Positions 1 through 14,420 of a stretch of 64,000 nt of DNA are shown piece by piece. The position numbers and the translations under genes are program-made. Under the pieces are notes generated by a model. That model ran no database searches. It had not been told where the DNA came from and saw only the letters and a program-made list of their open reading frames with translations. The first letter of the stretch is position 1; each line of letters opens with the position of its first letter. The stretch is from assembly GCA_963513935.1 (NCBI GenBank), contig OY740772.1:11874098-11938097 (forward strand), read 5' to 3'. The stretch is from Aphrophora alni (lineage: Eukaryota; Arthropoda; Insecta; Hemiptera; Aphrophoridae).

Positions 1-3000
1 TTTGACAGAATATTTATTTTAGTATTGATGTATGAGAACGTTTGTGCAATATTTTTGTCACATTATTAGTTTTAGTATTTATGTGTGAGAAAGTTTGTGC
101 AATATTTTTGTCAGATTATTAATTTTAGTATTTATGTGTGAGAACGCTTGTGCTATATTTTTGACAGAATATTTATTTTAGTATTGATGTATGAGAACGT
201 TTGTGCAATATTTTTGTCACATTATTAGTTTTAGTATTTATGTGTGAGAATGTTTGTGCAATATTTTTGTCAGATTATTAATTTTAGTATATATGTATGA
301 GAACGTTTGTGCTATATTTTTGTCAGATTATTAATTTTAGTATATATGTATGAGAACGTTTGGGCAATATTTTTGTCAAATTATTAGTTTTAGTATTTAA
401 GTGTGAGAAAGTTTATGTAATATTTTTGTCAGATTATTAATTTTAGTATTGATGTATGAGAACTTTTGTGCAAATTTTTGACCGATTATTAGTTTTAGTA
501 TTTATGTAAGAGAAAGTTTGTGATATATTTTTTTCAGATTATTAATTTTAGTATTTATGTGTGGGAAAGTTTGTGATATATTTTTGACAGAATATTTATT
601 TTAGTATTTATGTATGAGAACGTTTGTGAGATATTTTTTGCAGATTATTAGTTTTAGTATTTATGTGTGAAAAAGTTTATGTAATATTTTTGTCAGATTA
701 TTAATTTTAGTATTTATGTGTGGGAAAGTTTGTGATATATTTTTTTCAGATTATTAATTTTAGTATTTATGTGTGGGAAAGTTTATGTAATATTTTTGTC
801 AGATTATTAATTTTAGTATTTATGTAAGAGAAAGTTTGTGATATATATTTTTCAGATTATTAATTTTAGTATTTATGTGTGGGAAAGTTTGTGATATATT
901 TTTGACAGAATATTTATTTTAGTATTTATGTATGAGAACGTTTGTGCAATATTTTTGCAGATTATTAGTTTTAGTATTTATGTGTGAGAAAGTTTATGTA
1001 ATATTTTTGTCAGATTATTAATTTTAGTATTTATGTGTGGGAAAGTTTATGATATATTTTTTTCAGATTATTAATTTTAGTATTTATGTGTGGGAAAGTT
1101 TATGTAATATTTTTGTCAGATTATTAATTTTAGTATTTATGTAAGAGAAAGTTTGTCATATATTTTTTTCAGATTATTAATTTTAGTATTTATGTGTGGG
1201 AAAGTTTGTGCAATATTTTTGCAGATTATTAGTTTTAGTATTTAAGTGTGAGAAAGTTTATGTAATATTTTTGTCAGATTATTAATTTTAGTATTTATGT
1301 GTGGGAAAGTTTGTGATATATTTTTGACAGAATATTTATTTTAGTATTGATGTATGAGAACGTTTGTGCTATATTTTTGTCAGATTAATAAATTCAGTAT
1401 TGATGTATGAGAACGTTTGTGCAATATTTTTGTCAGTATAATAATTTTAGTATTGTTGTATGAGAACGTTTGTGCAATATTTTTGTCAGATTATTAGTTT
1501 TAGTATTTATGTAAGAGAAAGTTTCTGATATATTTTTGTCAGATTATTAGTTTTAGTATTTATGTGTGGGCAAGTTTGTGATATATGTTTGACAGAATAT
1601 TCATTTTAGTATTGATGTATGAGAACGTTTGTGCAATATTTTTGTCACATTATTACTTTTAGTATTTATGTGTGAGAACGTTTGTGCAATATTTTTGTCA
1701 GATTAATAATTTCAGTATTGATGTATGAGATCGTTTGTGCAATATTTTTGTCAGTATAATAATTTTAGTATTGTTGTATGAGAACGTTTGTGCAATATTT
1801 TTGTCAGAATATTAGTTTTAGTATTTATGTAAGAGAAAGTTTCTGATATATTTTTGTCAGATTATTAGTTTTAGTATTTATGTGTGGGAAAGTTTGTGAT
1901 ATATTTTTGACAGAATATTTATTTTAGTATTGATGTATGAGAACGTTTGTGCTATATTTTTGTCAGATTATTAGTTTTAGTATTTATGTAGGAGAACGTT
2001 TGTGCAATATTTTTGTCAGAATATTAATTTTAGTATTTATGTATGAGAACGTTTGTGCTATATTTTTGTCAGATTATTAATTTTAGTATTTATGTATGAG
2101 AACTTTTGTGCAAATTTTTGACCGATTATTAGTTTTAGTATTTATGTAAGAGAAAGTTTATGATATATTTTTGACAGAATATTTATTTTAGTATTGATGT
2201 ATGAGAACGTTTGTGCTATATTTTTGTCATATTATTAATTTTAGTATTTATGTACGAGAACTTTTGTGCAAATTTTTAACCGATTATTAGTTTTAGTATT
2301 TATGTAAGAGAAAGTTTCTGATATATTTTTGTCAGATTATTAATTTTAGTATTTATGTATGAGAACGTTTGTGCAATATTTTTGTCAGATTAATAATTTC
2401 AGTATTGATGTATGAGAACGTTTGTGCAATATTTTTGTAAGTATAATAATTTTAGTATTGTTGTATGAGAACGTTTGTGCCATATTTTTGTCAGATTATT
2501 AGTTTTAGTATTTATGTAAGAGAAAGTTTGTGATATATTTTTGTCAGATTATTAATTTTAGTATTTATGTGTGAGAAAGTTTGTGCAATATTTTTGTCAG
2601 ATAAATAATTTTAGTATTTATGTGTGGGAAAGTTTGTGATATATTTTTGACAGATTATTAATTTTAGTATTTATGTGTGGGAAAGTTTGTGATATATTTT
2701 TGACAGAATATTTATTTTAGTATTTATGTGTGAGAAAGTTTGTGCAATATTTTTGTCAGATTATTAATTTTAGTATTTATGTGTAAGAACGTTTGTGCAA
2801 TATTTTTGTCAGATTAATAATTTCAGTATTTATGTGTGAGAACGCTTGTGCTATATTTTTGTCAGATTATTAATTTTAGTATATATGTATGAGAACGTTT
2901 GTGCTATATTTTTGTCAGATTATTAATTTTAGTATTTATGTGTGAGAACGTTTGTGCAATATTTTTGTCAGTATAATAATTTTAGTATTGTTGTATGAGA

Positions 3001-6000
3001 ACGTTTGTGCAATATTTATGTCAGATAAATAATTTTAGTATTTATGTGTGGGAAAGTTTGTGATATATTTTTGACAGATTATTAATTTTAGTATTTATGT
3101 ATGAGAACGTTTGTGCTATATTTTTGTCAGATTATTAGTTTTAGTATTGATGTATGAGAACGTTTGTGCAATATTTTTTATTATTATAATTTTTAGTATA
3201 TATGTATGAGAATGTTTGTGCAATATTTTTGTCAGATTATTAATTTTAGTATTTATGTATAAGAACTTTTGTGCAAATTTTTGACCGATTATTAGTTTTA
3301 GTATTTATGTAAGAGAAAGTTTCTGATATATTTTTGTCAGATTATTAGTTTTAGTATTTATGTGTGGGAAAGTTTGTGATATAATTTTGACAGAATATTT
3401 ATTTTAGTATTGATGTATGAGAACGTTTGTGCAATATTTTTGTCACATTATTAGTTTTAGTATTTATGTGTGAGAAAAATTGTGCAATATTTTTGTCAAA
3501 TTATCACTTTTAGTATTTATGTGTGAGAACGTTTGTGCTATATTTTTGACAGAATATTTATTTTAGTATTGATGTATGAGAACGTTTGTGTTACATTTTT
3601 GTCAGATTATTAATTTTAGTATTTATGTGTGGGAAAGTTTGTGATATATTTTTGACAGAATGTTTATTTTAGTATTTATGTTTGAGAACGTTTGTGCAAT
3701 ATTTTTGACCGATTATTAGTTTTAGTATTTATGTAAGAGGAAGTTTGTTATATATTTTTGTCAGATTATTAATTTTAGTATTTATATGTGGGAAAGTTTG
3801 TGATATATTTTTGTCAGATTATTAATTTTAGTATTTATGTGTGGGAAAGTTTGTGATATATTTTTGACAGAATATTTATTTTAGTATTGATGTATGAGAA
3901 CGTTTGTGCAATATTTTTGTCAGATTATTAGTTTTAGTATTTATGTATGAGAACGTTTGTGCAATATTTTTTATTATTATAATTTTTAGTATTTATGTAT
4001 GAGAATGTTTGTGCAATATTTTTGTCAGATTATTAATTTTAGTATTTATGTATGAGAACTTTTGTGCAAATTTTTGACCGATTATTAGTTTTAGTATTTA
4101 TGTAAGAGAAAGTTTCTGATATATTTTTGTCAGATTATTAGTTTTAGTATTTATGTGTGGGCAAGTTTGTGATATATGTTTGACAGAATATTTATTTTAG
4201 TATTGATGTATGAGAACGTTTGTGCAATATTTTTGTCACATTATTAGTTTTAGTATTTATGTGTGAGAAAGTTTGTGCAATATTTTTGTCAGATTATTAA
4301 TTTTAGTATTTATGTGTGAGAACGTTTGTGCTATATTTTTGACAGAATATTTATTTTAGTATTGATGTATGAGAACGTTTGTGCAATATTTTTGTCACAT
4401 TATTAGTTTTAGTATTTATGTGTGAGAATGTTTGTGCAATATTTTTGTCAGATTATTAATTTTAGTATATATGTATGAGAACGTTTGTGCTATATTTTTG
4501 TCAGATTATTAATTTTAGTATATATGTATGAAAACGTTTGTGCTATATTTTTGTCAGATTATTAATTTTAGTATTGATGTATGAGAACGTTTGTGCTATA
4601 TTTTTGTCAGATTATTAATTTTAGTATATATGTATGAGAACGTTTGTGCTATATTTTTGTCAGATTATTAATTTTAGTATTGATGTATGAGAACGTTTGT
4701 GCTATATTTTTGTCAGATTATTAATTTTAGTATTTATGTATGAGAATGTTTGTGCTATATTTTTGTCAGATTATTAGTTTTAGTATTTATGTATGAGAAC
4801 TTTTGTGCAAATTTTTGACCGATTATTAGTTTTAGTATTTATGTAAGAGAAAGTTTGTGATATATTTTTGTCAGATTATTAATTTTAATATTTATGTGTG
4901 GGAAAGTTTGTGATATATTTTTGACAGAATATTTATTTTAGTATTTATGTATGAGAACGTTTGGGCAATATTTTTGTCAAATTATTAGTTTTAGTATTTA
5001 AGTGTGAGAAAGTTTATGTAATATTTTTGTCAGATTATTAATTTTAGTATTGATGTATGAGAACTTTTGTGCAAATTTTTGACCGATTATTAGTTTTAGT
5101 ATTTATGTAAGAGAAAGTTTGTGATATATTTTTTTCAGATTATTAATTTTAGTATTTATGTGTGGGAAAGTTTGTGATATATTTTTGACAGAATATTTAT
5201 TTTAGTATTTATGTATGAGAACGTTTGTGAGATATTTTTGCAGATTATTAGTTTTAGTATTTATGTGTGAAAAAGTTTATGTAATATTTTTGTCAGATTA
5301 TTAATTTTAGTATTTATGTGTGGGAAAGTTTGTGATATATTTTTTTCAGATTATTAATTTTAGTATTTATGTGTGGGAAAGTTTATGTAATATTTTTGTC
5401 AGATTATTAATTTTAGTATTTATGTAAGAGAAAGTTTGTGATATATATTTTTCAGATTATTAATTTTAGTATTTATGTGTGGGAAAGTTTGTGATATATT
5501 TTTGACAGAATATTTATTTTAGTATTTATGTATGAGAACGTTTGTGCAATATTTTTGCAGATTATTAGTTTTAGTATTTATGTGTGAGAAAGTTTATGTA
5601 ATATTTTTGTCAGATTATTAATTTTAGTATTTATGTGTGGGAAAGTTTATGATATATTTTTTTCAGATTATTAATTTTAGTATTTATGTGTGGGAAAGTT
5701 TATGTAATATTTTTGTCAGATTATTAATTTTAGTATTTATGTAAGAGAAAGTTTGTCATATATTTTTTTCAGATTATTAATTTTAGTATTTATGTGTGGG
5801 AAAGTTTGTGATATATTTTTGACAGAATATATATTTTAGTATTTATGTATGAGAACGTTTGTGCAATATTTTTGCAGATTATTAGTTTTAGTATTTAAGT
5901 GTGAGAAAGTTTATGTAATATTTTTGTCAGATTATTAATTTTAGTATTTATGTGTGGGAAAGTTTGTGATATATTTTTGACAGAATATTTATTTTAGTAT

Positions 6001-9000
6001 TGATGTATGAGAACGTTTGTGCTATATTTTTGTCAGATTAATAATTTCAGTATTGATGTATGAGAACGTTTGTGCAATATTTTTGTCAGTATAATAATTT
6101 TAGTACTGTTGTATGAGAACGTTTGTGCAATATTTTTGTCAGATTATTAGTTTTAGTATTTATGTAAGAGAAAGTTTCTGATATATTTTTGTCAGATTAT
6201 TAGTTTTAGTATTTATGTGTGGGCAAGTTTGTGATATATGTTTGACAGAATATTCATTTTAGTATTGATGTATGAGAACGTTTGTGCAATATTTTTGTCA
6301 CATTATTACTTTTAGTATTTATGTGTGAGAACGTTTGTGCAATATTTTTGTCAGATTAATAATTTCAGTATTGATGTATGAGATCGTTTGTGCAATATTT
6401 TTGTCAGTATAATAATTTTAGTATTGTTGTATGAGAACGTTTGTGCAATATTTTTGTCAGATTATTAGTTTTAGTATTTATGTAAGAGAAAGTTTCTGAT
6501 ATATTTTTGTCAGATTATTAGTTTTAGTATTTATGTGTGGGAAAGTTTGTGATATATTTTTGACATAATATTTATTTTAGTATTGATGTATGAGAACGTT
6601 TGTGCTATATTTTTGTCAGATTATTAGTTTTAGTATTTATGTAGGAGAACGTTTGTGCAATATTTTTGTCAGAATATTAATTTTAGTATTTATGTATGAG
6701 AACGTTTGTGCTATATTTTTGTCAGATTATTAATTTTAGTATTTATGTATGAGAACTTTTGTGCAAATTTTTGACCGATTATTAGTTTTAGTATTTATGT
6801 AAGAGAAAGTTTATGATATATTTTTGACAGAATATTTATTTTAGTATTGATGTATGAGAACGTTTGTGCTATATTTTTGTCATATTATTAATTTTAGTAT
6901 TTATGTATGAGAACTTTTGTGCAAATTTTTAACCGATTATTAGTTTTAGTATTTATGTAAGAGAAAGTTTCTGATATATTTTTGTCAGATTATTAATTTT
7001 AGTATTTATGTATGAGAACGTTTGTGCAATATTTTTGTCAGATTAATAATTTCAGTATTGATGTATGAGAACGTTTGTGCAATATTTTTGTAAGTATAAT
7101 AATTTTAGTATTGTTGTATGAGAACGTTTGTGCCATATTTTTGTCAGATTATTAGTTTTAGTATTTATGTAAGAGAAAGTTTGTGATATATTTTTGTCAG
7201 ATTATTAATTTTAGTATTAATGTGTGAGAAAGTTTGTGCAATATTTTTGTCAGATAAATAATTTTAGTATTTATGTGTGGGAAAGTTTGTGATATATTTT
7301 TGACAGATTATTAATTTTAGTATTTATGTATGAGAACGTTTGTGCTATATTTTTGTCAGATTATTAGTTTAAGTATTGATGTATGAGAACGTTTGTGCAA
7401 TATTTTTTATTATTATAATTTTTAGTATTTATGTATGAGAATGTTTGTGCAATATTTTTGTCAGATTATTATTTTAGTATTTATGTATAAGAACTTTTGT
7501 GCAAATTTTTGACCGATTATTAGTTTTAGTATTTATGTAAGAGAAAGTTTCTGATATATTTTTGTCAGATTATTAGTTTTAGTATTTATGTGTGGGAAAG
7601 TTTGTGATATATTTTTGACCGAATATTTATTTTAGTATTGATGTATGAGAACGTTTGTGCAATATTTTTGTCACATTATTAGTTTTAGTATTTATGTGTG
7701 AGAAAGTTTGTGCAATATTTTTGTCAGATTATCACTTTTAGTATTTATGTGTGAGAACGTTTGTGCTATATTTTTGACAGAATAATTATTTTAGTATTGA
7801 TGTATGAGAAGGTTTGTGTTATATTTTTGTCAGATTATTATTTTAGTATTTATGTGTGGGAAAGTTTGTGATATATTTTTGACAGAATATTTATTTTAGT
7901 ATTTATGTGTGAGAAAGTTTGTGCAATATTTTTGTCAGATAAATAATTTTAGTATTTATGTGTGGGAAAGTTTGTGATATATTTTTGACAGATTATTAAT
8001 TTTAGTATTTATGTATGAGAACGTTTGTGCTATATTTTTGTCAGATTATTAGTTTTAGTATTGATGTATGAGAACGTTTGTGCAATATTTTTTATTATTA
8101 TAATTTTTAGTATTTATGTATGAGAATGTTTGTGCAATATTTTTGTCAGATTATTAATTTTAGTATTTATGTATAAGAACTTTTGTGCAAATTTTTGACC
8201 GATTATTAGTTTTAGTATTTATGTAAGAGAAAGTTTCTGATATATTTTTGTCAGATTATTAGTTTTAGTATTTATGTGTGGGAAAGTTTGTGATATATTT
8301 TTGACCGAATATTTATTTTAGTATTGATGTATGAGAACGTTTGTGCAATATTTTTGTCACATTATTAGTTTTAGTATTTATGTGTGAGAAAGTTTGTGCA
8401 ATATTTTTGTCAGATTATCACTTTTAGTATTTATGTGTGAGAAAGTTTGTGCAATATTTTTGTCAAATTATCACTTTTAGTATTTATGTGTGAGAACGTT
8501 TGTGCTATATTTTTGATAGTATATTTATTTTAGTATTGATGTATGAGAACGTTTGTGTTACATTTTTGTCAGATTATTAATTTTAGTATTTATGTGTGGG
8601 AAAGTTTGTGATATATTTTTGACAGAATATTTATTTTAGTATTTATGTTTGAGAACGTTTGTGCAATATTTTTGACCGATTATTAGTTTTAGTATTTATG
8701 TAAGAGGAAGTTTGTTATATATTTTTGTCAGATTATTAATTTTAGTATTTATATGTGGGAAAGTTTGTGATATATTTTTGTCAGATTATTAATTTTAGTA
8801 TTTATGTGTGGGAAAGTTTGTGATATATTTTTGACAGAATATTTATTTTAGTATTGATGTATGAGAACGTTTGTGCAATTTTTTTGTCAGATTATTAGTT
8901 TTAGTATTTATGTATGAGAACGTTTGTGCAATATTTTTTATTATTATAATTTTTAAAATTTATGTATGAGAATGTTTGTGCAATATTTTTGTCAGATTAT

Positions 9001-12000
9001 TAATTTTAGTATTTATGTATGAGAACTTTTGTGCAAATTTTTGACCGATTATTAGTTTTAGTATTTATGTAAGAGAAAGTTTCTGATATATTTTTGTCAG
9101 ATTATTAGATTTAGTATTTATGTGTGGGCAAGTTTGTGATACATGTTTGACAGAATATTTATTTTAGTATTGATGTATGAGAACGTTTGTGCAATATTTT
9201 TGTCACATTATTAGTTTTAGTATTTATGTGTGAGAAAGTTTGTGCAATATTTTTGTCAGATTATTAATTTTAGTATTTATGTGTGAGAACGTTTGTGCTA
9301 TATTTTTGACAGATTATTAATTTTAGTATATATATGTATGAAAACGTTTGTGCTATATTTTTGTCAGATTATTAATTTTAGTATATATGTATGAGAACGT
9401 TTGTGCTATATTTTTGTCAGATTATTAATTTTAGTATTGATGTATGAGAACGTTTGTGCTATATTTTTGTCAGATTATTAATTTTAGTATTTATGTATGA
9501 GAATGTTTGTGCTATATTTTTGTCAGATTATTAGTTTTAGTATTTATGTATGAGAACTTTTGTGCAAATTTTTGACCGATTATTAGTTTTAGTATTTATG
9601 TAAGAGAAAGTTTGTGATATATTTTTGTCAGATTATTAATTTTAATATTTATGTGTGGGAAAGTTTGTGATATATTTTTGACAGAATATTTATTTTAGTA
9701 TTTATGTATGAGAACGTTTGGGCAATATTTTTGTCAAATTATTAGTTTTAGTATTTAAGTGTGAGAAAGTTTATGTAATATTTTTGTCAGATTATTAATT
9801 TTAGTATTGATGTATGAGAACGTTTGTGCAAATTTTTGACCGATTATTAGTTTTAGTATTTATGTAAGAGAAAGTTTGTGATATATTTTTTTCAGATTAT
9901 TAATTTTAGTATTTATGTGTGGGAAAGTTTGTGATATATTTTTGACAGAATATTTATTTTAGTATTTATATATGAGAACGTTTGTGCAATATTTTTGCAC
10001 ATTATTAGTTTTAGTATTTATGTGTGAGAAAGTTTATGTAATATTTTTGTCAGATTATTAATTTTAGTATTTATGTGTGGGAAAGTTTGTGATATATTTT
10101 TTTCAGATTATTAATTTTAGTATTTATGTGTGGGAAAGTTTATGTAATATTTTTGTCAGATTATTAATTTTAGTATTTATGTAAGAGAAAGTTTGTGATA
10201 CATTTTTTTCAGATTATTAATTTTAGTATTTATGTGTGGGAAAGTTTGTGATATATTTTTGACAGAATATTTATTTTAGTATTTATGTATGAGAACGTTT
10301 GTGCAATATTTTTGCAGATTATTAGTTTTAGTATTTATGGCTGAGAAAGTTTATGTAATATTTTTGTCAGATTATTAATTTTAGTATTTATGTGTGGGAA
10401 AGTTTATGATATATTTTTTTCAGATTATTAATTTTAGTATTTATGTGTGGGAAAGTTTATGTAATATTTTTGTCAGATTATTAATTTTAGTATTTATGTA
10501 AGAGAAAGTTTGTGATATATTTTTTTCAGATTATTAATTTTAGTATTTATGTGTGGGAAAGTTTGTGATATATTTTTGACAGAATATATATTTTAGTATT
10601 TATGTATGAGAACGTTTGTGCAATATTTTTGCAGATTATTAGTTTTAGTATTTAAGTGTGAGAAAGTTTATGTAATATTTTTGTCAGATTAATTATTTTA
10701 GTATTTATGTGTGGGAAAGTTTGTGATATATTTTTGACAGAATATTTATTTTAGTATTGATGTATGAGAACGTTTGTGCTATATTTTTGTCAGATTAATA
10801 ATTTCAGTATTGATGTATGAGAACGTTTGTGCAATATTTTTGTCAGTATAATACTTTTAGTATTGTTGTATGAGAACGTTTGTGCAATATTTTTGTCAGA
10901 TTATTAGTTTTAGTATTTATGTAAGAGAAAGTTTGTGATATATTTTTTTCAGATTATTAATTTTAGTATTTATGTGTGGGAAAGTTTGTGATATATTTTT
11001 GACAGAATATTTATTTTAGTATTTATGTATGAGAACGTTTGTGCAATATTTTTGCAGATTATTAGTTTTAGTATTTATGTGTGAGAAAGTTTATGTAATA
11101 TTTTTGTCAGATTATTAATTTTAGTATTTATGTGTGGGAAAGTTTATGATATATTTTTTTCAGATTATTAATTTTAGTATTTATGTGTGGGAAAGTTTAT
11201 GTAATATTTTTGTCAGATTATTAATTTTAGTATTTATGTAAGAGAAAGTTTGTGATATATTTTTTTCAGATTATTAATTTTAGTATTTATGTGTGGGAAA
11301 GTTTGTGATATTTTTGACAGAATATATATTTTAGTATTTATGTATGAGAACGTTTGTGCAATATTTTTGCAGATTATTAGTTTTAGTATTTAAGTGTGAG
11401 AAAGTTTATGTAATATTTTTGTCAGATTATTAATTTTAGTATTTATGTGTGGGAAAGTTTGTGATATATTTTTGACAGAATATTTATTTTAGTATTGATG
11501 TATGAGAACGTTTGTGCTATATTTTTGTCAGATTAATAATTTCAGTATTGATGTATGAGAACGTATGTGCAATATTTTTGTCAGTATAATAATTTTAGTA
11601 TTGTTGTATGAGAACGTTTGTGCAATATTTTTGTCAGATTATTAGTTTTAGTATTTATGTAAGAGAAAGTTTCTGATATATTTTTGTCAGATTATTAGTT
11701 TTAGTATTTATGTGTGGGCAAGTTTGTGATATATGTTTGACAGAATATTCATTTTAGTATTGATGTATGAGAACGTTTGTGCAATATTTTTGTCACATTA
11801 TTACTTTTAGTATTTATGTGTGAGAACGTTTGTGCAATATTTTTGTCAGATTAATAATTTCAGTATTGATGTATGAGATCGTTTGTGCAATATTTTTGTC
11901 AGTATAATAATTTTAGTATTGTTGTATGAGAACGTTTGTGCAATATTTTTGTCAGATTATTAGTTTTAGTATTTATGTAAGAGAAAGTTTCTGATATATT

Positions 12001-14420
12001 TTTGTCAGATTATTAGTTTTAGTATTTATGTGTGGGAAAGTTTGTGATATATTTTTGACAGAATATTTATTTTAGTATTTATGTATGAGAACTTTTGTGC
12101 AAATTTTTGACCGATTATTAGTTTTAGTATTTATGTAAGAGAAAGTTTATGATATATTTTTGACAGAATATTTATTTTAGTATTGATGTATGAGAACGTT
12201 TGTGCTATATTTTTGTCATATTATTAATTTTAGTATTTATGTATGAGAACTTTTGTGCAAATTTTTAACCGATTATTAGTTTTAGTATTTATGTAAGAGA
12301 AAGTTTCTGATATATTTTTGTCAGATTATTAATTTTAGTATTTATGTATGAGAACGTTTGTGCAATATTTTTGTCAGATTAATAATTTCAGTATTGATGT
12401 ATGAGAACGTTTGTGCAATATTTTTGTAAGTATAATAATTTTAGTATTGTTGTATGATAACGTTTGTGCCATATTTTTGTCAGATTATTAGTTTTAGTAT
12501 TTATGTAAGAGAAAGTTTGTGATATATTTTTGTCAGATTATTAATTTTAGTATTTATGTGTGAGAAAGTTTGTGCAATATTTTTGTCAGATAAATAATTT
12601 TAGTATTTATGTGTTGGAAAGTTTGTGATATATTTTTGACAGATTATTAATTTTAGTATTTATGTATGAGAACGTTTGTGCTATATTTTTGTCAGATTAT
12701 TAGTTTTAGTATTGATGTATGAGAACGTTTGTGCAATATTTTTTAGTATTATAATTTTTAGTATTTATGTATGAGAATGTTTGTGCAATATTTTTGTCAG
12801 ATTATTAATTTTAGTATTTATGTATAAGAACTTTTGTGCAAATTTTTGACCGATTATTAGTTTTAGTATTTATGTAAGAGAAAGTTTCTGATATATTTTT
12901 GTCAGATTATTAGTTTTAGTATTTATATGTGGGAAAGTTTGTGATATATTTTTGACCGAATATTTATTTTAGTATTGATGTATGAGAACGTTTGTGCAAT
13001 ATTTTTGTCACATTATTAGTTTTAGTATTTATGTGTGAGAAAGTTTGTGCAATATTTTTGTCAGATTATCACTTTTAGTATTTATGTGTGAGAACGTTTG
13101 TGCTATATTTTTGACAGAATAATTATTTTAGTATTGATGTATGAGAACGTTTGTGTTATATTTTTGTCAGATTATTATTTTAGTATTTATGTGTGGGAAA
13201 GTTTGTGATATATTTTTGACAGAATATTTATTTTAGTATTTATGTTTGAGAACGTTTGTGCAATATTTTTGTCAGATTATTAGTTTTAGTATTTATGTGT
13301 GAGAAAGTTTGTGCAATATTTTAGTCAGATAAATAATTTTAGTATTTATGTGTGGGAAAGTTTGTGATATATTTTTGACAGATTATTAATTTTAGTATAT
13401 ATGTATGAGAACGTTTGTGCTATATTTTTGTCAGATTATTAATTTTAGTATATATGTATGAGAACGTTTGTGATATATTTTTGTCAGATTATTAAATTTA
13501 GTATTGATGTATGAGAACGTTTGTGCTATATTTTTGTCAGATTATTAATTTTAGTATTTATGTATGAGAACGTTTGTGCTATATTTTTGTCAGATTATTA
13601 ATTTTAGTATTTATGTATGAGAATGTTTGTGCTATATTTTTGTCAGATTATTAGTTTTAGTATTTATGTATGAGAACTTTTGTGCAAATTTTTGAATGAT
13701 TATTAGTTTTAATATTTATGTAAGAGAAAGTTTGTGATATATTTTTGTCAGATTATTAATTTTAGTATTTATGTGTGGGAAAGTTTGTGATATATTTTTG
13801 ACAGAATATATATTTATGTATGAGAACGTTTGTGCAATATTTTTGTCAGATTATTAGTTTTAGTATTTATGTATGAGAACGTTTGTGCAATATTTTTTAT
13901 TATTATAATTTTTAGTATTTATGTATGAGAATGTTTTTGCAATATTTTTGTCAGATTATTAATTTTAGTATTTATGTATGAGAACTTTTGTGCAAATTTT
14001 TGACCGATTATTAGTTTTAGTATTTATGTAAGAGAAAGTTTATGATATATTTTTGTCAGATTATTAATTTTAGTATTTATGTGTGGGAAAGTTTGTGATA
14101 TATTTTTGACAGAATATTTATTTTAGTATTGATGTATGAGAACGTTTGTGCAATATTTTTGTCAGATTATTAGTTTTAGTATTTATGTATGAGAACGTTT
14201 GTGCAATATTTTTTATTATTATAATTTTTAGTATTTATGTATGAGAATGTTTGTGCAATATTTTTGTCAGATTATTAATTTTAGTATTTATGTATGAGAA
14301 CTTTTGTGCAAATATTTGACCGATTATTAGTTTTAGTATTTATGTAAGAGAAAGTTTCTGATATATTTTTGTCAGATTATTAGTTTTAGTATTTATGTGT
14401 GGGCAAGTTTGTGATATATG